Below are positions 61,591-64,000 of a stretch of 64,000 bases of DNA, piece by piece. The notes below the pieces were generated by a model. That model did not search any database and was not told the DNA's origin. It worked only from the letters and a program-made list of their open reading frames with translations. Source of the DNA: Pseudomonas putida (GTDB lineage: Bacteria; Pseudomonadota; Gammaproteobacteria; Pseudomonadales; Pseudomonadaceae). The first letter of the stretch is position 1, and each line of letters opens with the position of its first letter. A program made the translations under genes and the position numbers. The DNA lies in NCBI RefSeq assembly GCF_022627325.1, contig NZ_JAETZZ010000004.1:248001-312000 (forward strand), given 5' to 3'.

Positions 61591-61640
61591 AGTGTTCATC
61601 CTTTGATCGAGTGCGAAGGCTAAGGCAGGTTGGGCAGCGT

Positions 61641-62054
61641 TCACTGAACGCTACGCAGGCCTTCCTGACGTACGTCTTGAACGCCTTGGCGGGCGTCCTG
61701 CACGGCCTTCTGGGCTTTGGCTGCCTGGGCTTTGCGTTCGGCGAGGCGAGCATCCCATTCGGCCTGCTCGGCCAGACGCTTGGCTTGCTCGTAGTTCTTG
61801 TCGTGCATGGCGATTTCGGCCTGCTTGAACTTGTCCTGCGCCGCTTTCATTTCAACGGCGGCAAACTCGGTACCGCCAGCGCTGACGGCGGAGTTCACGG
61901 CGGATTCGGTGACGGCATATTGCTCGGTGGGCGGGTTACCTGCACAGCCGGCCAGGACCAGGCTACTGCCCAGGGCCAGCGCGGCCAGCTTGAGCCCGCG
62001 CACATGAGTTGAGGAAAATTTCGAAGTGCGGGTCTTCATGGTGGTCAGCTCCAT
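61641..62054 (-). CDS. DUF4398 lipoprotein
   Basis: 137 aa. The signal has lipobox SSLVLAGC. The rest is helical with heptad-like AEQAEWDARLAERKAQAAKA, the DUF4398 pattern shared with the first half of the downstream OmpA-like protein. ATG 62054 has CAGGAG 7 bases upstream. It probably works with the OmpA-like partner at the outer membrane. Confidence 0.87.
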   Translation of the reverse strand: MELTTMKTRTSKFSSTHVRGLKLAALALGSSLVLAGCAGNPPTEQYAVTESAVNSAVSAGGTEFAAVEMKAAQDKFKQAEIAMHDKNYEQAKRLAEQAEWDARLAERKAQAAKAQKAVQDARQGVQDVRQEGLRSVQ

Positions 62055-62232
62055 TGGATCACTCCTGATAACGACGATGTCCGTAGCAGTCCATCCCATC
62101 GCTCAATCCCTGGCATCGCCGTGTGTGTCAGCTCAAGGGTGCACAACGACTGTGTGCAGGGTTTTAGCGTGATGGCTATTGGCTGTGACTGAGTCGTTTT
62201 TTGAATAGTTCAGAAAAAAATGCCAACTATTT

Positions 62233-62248
62233 CTGACTGATCGGTCAG
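62233..62248. promoter_or_regulatory. TetR-operator-like imperfect palindrome
   Basis: CTGACTGATCGGTCAG, 14 of 16 positions symmetric, in the 270-base gap between the DUF4398 gene and the next minus-strand gene. Its regulator is unknown. I see nothing else supportable in this gap. Confidence 0.35.
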
Positions 62249-62324
62249 TGGTATGGGGGCGGAACTTCCACTGTCAGAAGCGGTATTCCGGGCTGGAGGG
62301 CAGCCCGGAACGGGGGCTGGCACG

Positions 62325-62669
62325 TCAGTTTCCGCTGTTCTCGCCGGGGTGGCTGAGCGTGTGCAGATGGCGCCGTGAAAGCGCCAGAAAGCGCGGGGTA
62401 GAGCCTATGTCCTCGTACAACGGGTCGCCTTCTTCGTCGGTGGAAATGACCTTGTTGCCCTGCACGTAGGGGAAGCTGGCCTCAAGCTCCTCAAGCGCCG
62501 CTGCGACCAGTTCACCGAGCAACTCCTCGGCGGTGCGCTTGGGGTACATGTCGATGAGCGCCGCCAGGCGCGCCTCCGATTCCAGGTCAAGGTGCAAGGT
62601 ATGGCCGGTCGGGCTCAGGGTGCCGGCGGCATTCTGTTCCCAGTGCTGGGCGAGTTCGCGGATTTTCAT
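62325..62669 (-). CDS. Conserved hypothetical protein
   Basis: 114 aa. [42 protein letters not shown], then [21 protein letters not shown]. The central part looks like a ribbon-helix-helix-type segment (a beta strand, then helices with PKRTAEELL), which could bind DNA or a partner. ATG 62669 with GAGGT upstream. It is divergent from ppc. Function unknown. Confidence 0.72.
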   Translation of the reverse strand: MKIRELAQHWEQNAAGTLSPTGHTLHLDLESEARLAALIDMYPKRTAEELLGELVAAALEELEASFPYVQGNKVISTDEEGDPLYEDIGSTPRFLALSRRHLHTLSHPGENSGN

Positions 62670-62838
62670 GATGACCTCTGTCAACGCCTTGAAAAGGCTG
62701 CACTGCATCGGACTGCTACGTGTTTACTTTAGTTTGCTTTACCGGTCATGGCTTGCCATGGCAGCCCTGCTATGGGCACTCTTGGCCAGTGCTGTATCCG
62801 GAGCAGAGCGCGGGCGAGCCGTGCCGAAGAGAGGGCCA

Positions 62839-64000
62839 ATGACTGATATCGATGTGCGCTTGCGTGAAGATGTCCATGTGTTGGGGGATTTGCTGGGCGA
62901 AACCATACGCCAGCAGCACGGTGACGCGTTCGTGCAGAAGATCGAGGACATTCGTCATAGCGCCAAGGCGGACCGGCGCAGCGCCGGCGAACAGCTGAGC
63001 TCTACGTTGGCGAACCTGGGCGAGGACGACTTGCTGCCGGTGGCGCGTGCCTTCAACCAGTTCCTCAACCTGGCCAACATGGCTGAGCAGTACCAGTTGA
63101 TCCGCCGCCGCGACGCCGAGCAGCCAGAACCTTTCGAGGCGCGGGTGCTGCCTGAGCTGCTGGCGCGTCTCAAGCAGGCCGGGCACAAGGACGATGCCTT
63201 GGCCAGGCAGTTGGCCAAGCTCGACATCCAGTTGGTGCTCACCGCGCACCCGACCGAAGTGGCACGCCGCACGCTGATCCAGAAGTACGATGCCATTGCC
63301 GGCCAGCTGGCCGCGCAGGACCATCGCGACCTGACTCCGGTCGAGCGCCAGCAGGTACGCGAGCGCCTGCGCCGGTTGATCGCTGAGGCCTGGCACACAG
63401 AAGAAATCCGCCGCACCCGGCCAACGCCGGTAGACGAAGCCAAATGGGGCTTCGCGGTGATCGAACACTCCCTGTGGCATGCCATCCCCAGCCACTTGCG
63501 CAAGGTGGACAAGGCGCTGTTCGACGCCACTGGCCTGCGCCTGCCACTGGAAGCGGCCCCCGTGCGCTTTGCCTCCTGGATGGGTGGCGACCGTGATGGC
63601 AACCCCAATGTGACCGCCGCCGTGACCCGCGAAGTGTTGCTGCTGGCGCGCTGGATGGCGGCCGACCTGTTCCTGCGCGATGTCGACGCGCTGGCCGCGG
63701 AGCTGTCCATGCAGCAAGCCAGCAGCGCTGTGCGCGAGCGGGTAGGGGACACCCCTGAACCGTACCGCGCCGTTCTCAAGCGCTTGCGTGACCGCTTGCG
63801 GGCGACGCGCGCCTGGGCCCATGCGTCGCTCACCGCAACCCAGCCGGCCAGTGCCGAGGTGCTGGTGGACAACCGTGACCTGATCGCGCCGCTGGAGCTG
63901 TGCTACCAGTCCCTGCACGAATGCGGCATGGGCGTGATCGCCGATGGGCCATTGCTCGACAGCCTGCGACGTGCCGTGACATTCGGCCTGTTCCTGGGGC
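62839..64000 (+). CDS. ppc: Phosphoenolpyruvate carboxylase (3' end outside window)
   Basis: The frame is open from ATG 62839 to the window end (387 codons of a protein usually near 875). It begins [16 protein letters not shown]. The active-site His is in [13 protein letters not shown] and the substrate-binding [12 protein letters not shown] is present. PEPC replenishes oxaloacetate. GAGGG precedes the ATG. Truncation is only the window edge. Confidence 0.97.
   Translation, partial: MTDIDVRLREDVHVLGDLLGETIRQQHGDAFVQKIEDIRHSAKADRRSAGEQLSSTLANLGEDDLLPVARAFNQFLNLANMAEQYQLIRRRDAEQPEPFEARVLPELLARLKQAGHKDDALARQLAKLDIQLVLTAHPTEVARRTLIQKYDAIAGQLAAQDHRDLTPVERQQVRERLRRLIAEAWHTEEIRRTRPTPVDEAKWGFAVIEHSLWHAIPSHLRKVDKALFDATGLRLPLEAAPVRFASWMGGDRDGNPNVTAAVTREVLLLARWMAADLFLRDVDALAAELSMQQASSAVRERVGDTPEPYRAVLKRLRDRLRATRAWAHASLTATQPASAEVLVDNRDLIAPLELCYQSLHECGMGVIADGPLLDSLRRAVTFGLFLG

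Noticed and set aside
62770..63918. 382-codon open frame on the minus strand
   Set aside because: It is antisense to ppc, which is open to the window end and carries the active-site motifs.
1..64000. tRNA, rRNA, IS element or prophage
   Set aside because: Reading both strands I found no cloverleaf-like tRNA pattern, rRNA segment, transposase or phage structural gene; XerD is the housekeeping recombinase.

Overview
The window looks like a chromosomal segment of a Pseudomonas of the P. putida group. Supporting signs are high GC content, strong GC-biased third codon positions, REP-like GCCGGCnnGCCGGC hairpins, and runs of genes in familiar pseudomonad order (ffh-rpsP-rimM-trmD-rplS; xerD-dsbC-hom-thrC; wspABCDEFR-prfB-lysS; ppc at the edge). 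The species assignment is inference from gene content and order. No alignment was run.

Layout. 1-4674: the 3' part of a type II secretion operon (gspF partial, G, H, I, J, L, M, N), tightly overlapping and with no gspK between J and L. 4736-10969 (-): a two-partner secretion pair, with the transporter TpsB upstream of a 1508-aa haemagglutinin-like exoprotein. 11130-14265: L,D-transpeptidase, two Nudix hydrolases, a gamma-carbonic-anhydrase-like protein, a DUF1289 protein and a VUT-family membrane protein. 14342-19227: purT, an MFS symporter, a CorC/HlyC-type CBS protein and a CcsA-like cytochrome c assembly protein. 19523-23077: the SRP/ribosome/tRNA-modification cluster. 23172-30244: thioesterase, cation/H+ antiporter, xerD, dsbC, hom, thrC. 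30371-35730: small receiver-like and DUF3509 proteins, a periplasmic binding-like protein, a CaiB-type CoA-transferase, yaeQ and recJ. 35843-36720: a DUF6124/DUF3077 pair with a structured leader. 36980-38086: an Old Yellow Enzyme, followed by a decayed HicB antitoxin remnant. 38419-43890 (-): a ydcSTUV-patD-like polyamine uptake and aminobutyraldehyde oxidation operon. 44097-44786: a DUF533 protein. 44915-53282: the complete wsp surface-sensing operon ending in the diguanylate cyclase WspR. 53322-56616: a small unknown gene, prfB with its programmed frameshift, lysS. 56864-60728: TetR regulator, lipoprotein, QEGLA/DUF1704 protein, alpha/beta hydrolase, small membrane protein. 60802-62669 (-): OmpA-like and DUF4398 lipoproteins and an unknown gene. 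62839 to the end: ppc, cut off by the window edge.

How the genes work together. Most of the window is core metabolism and information processing. Two surface-behaviour systems stand out: the two-partner exoprotein (adhesion or contact) and the Wsp chemosensory pathway, which converts a surface signal into cyclic di-GMP. The polyamine operon couples ABC import to an aldehyde dehydrogenase for the 4-aminobutyrate route. No prophage, IS element, CRISPR array, rRNA or tRNA gene was recognised.

The least explained signals are non-coding. Three intergenic inverted repeats (15524-15630, 19293-19388, 28677-28815) are built from degenerate GCTGCAA heptads. The leader of the DUF6124 gene (36528-36755) combines a sigma70-like promoter, a 38-codon upstream ORF and two interleaved, mutually exclusive inverted repeats.
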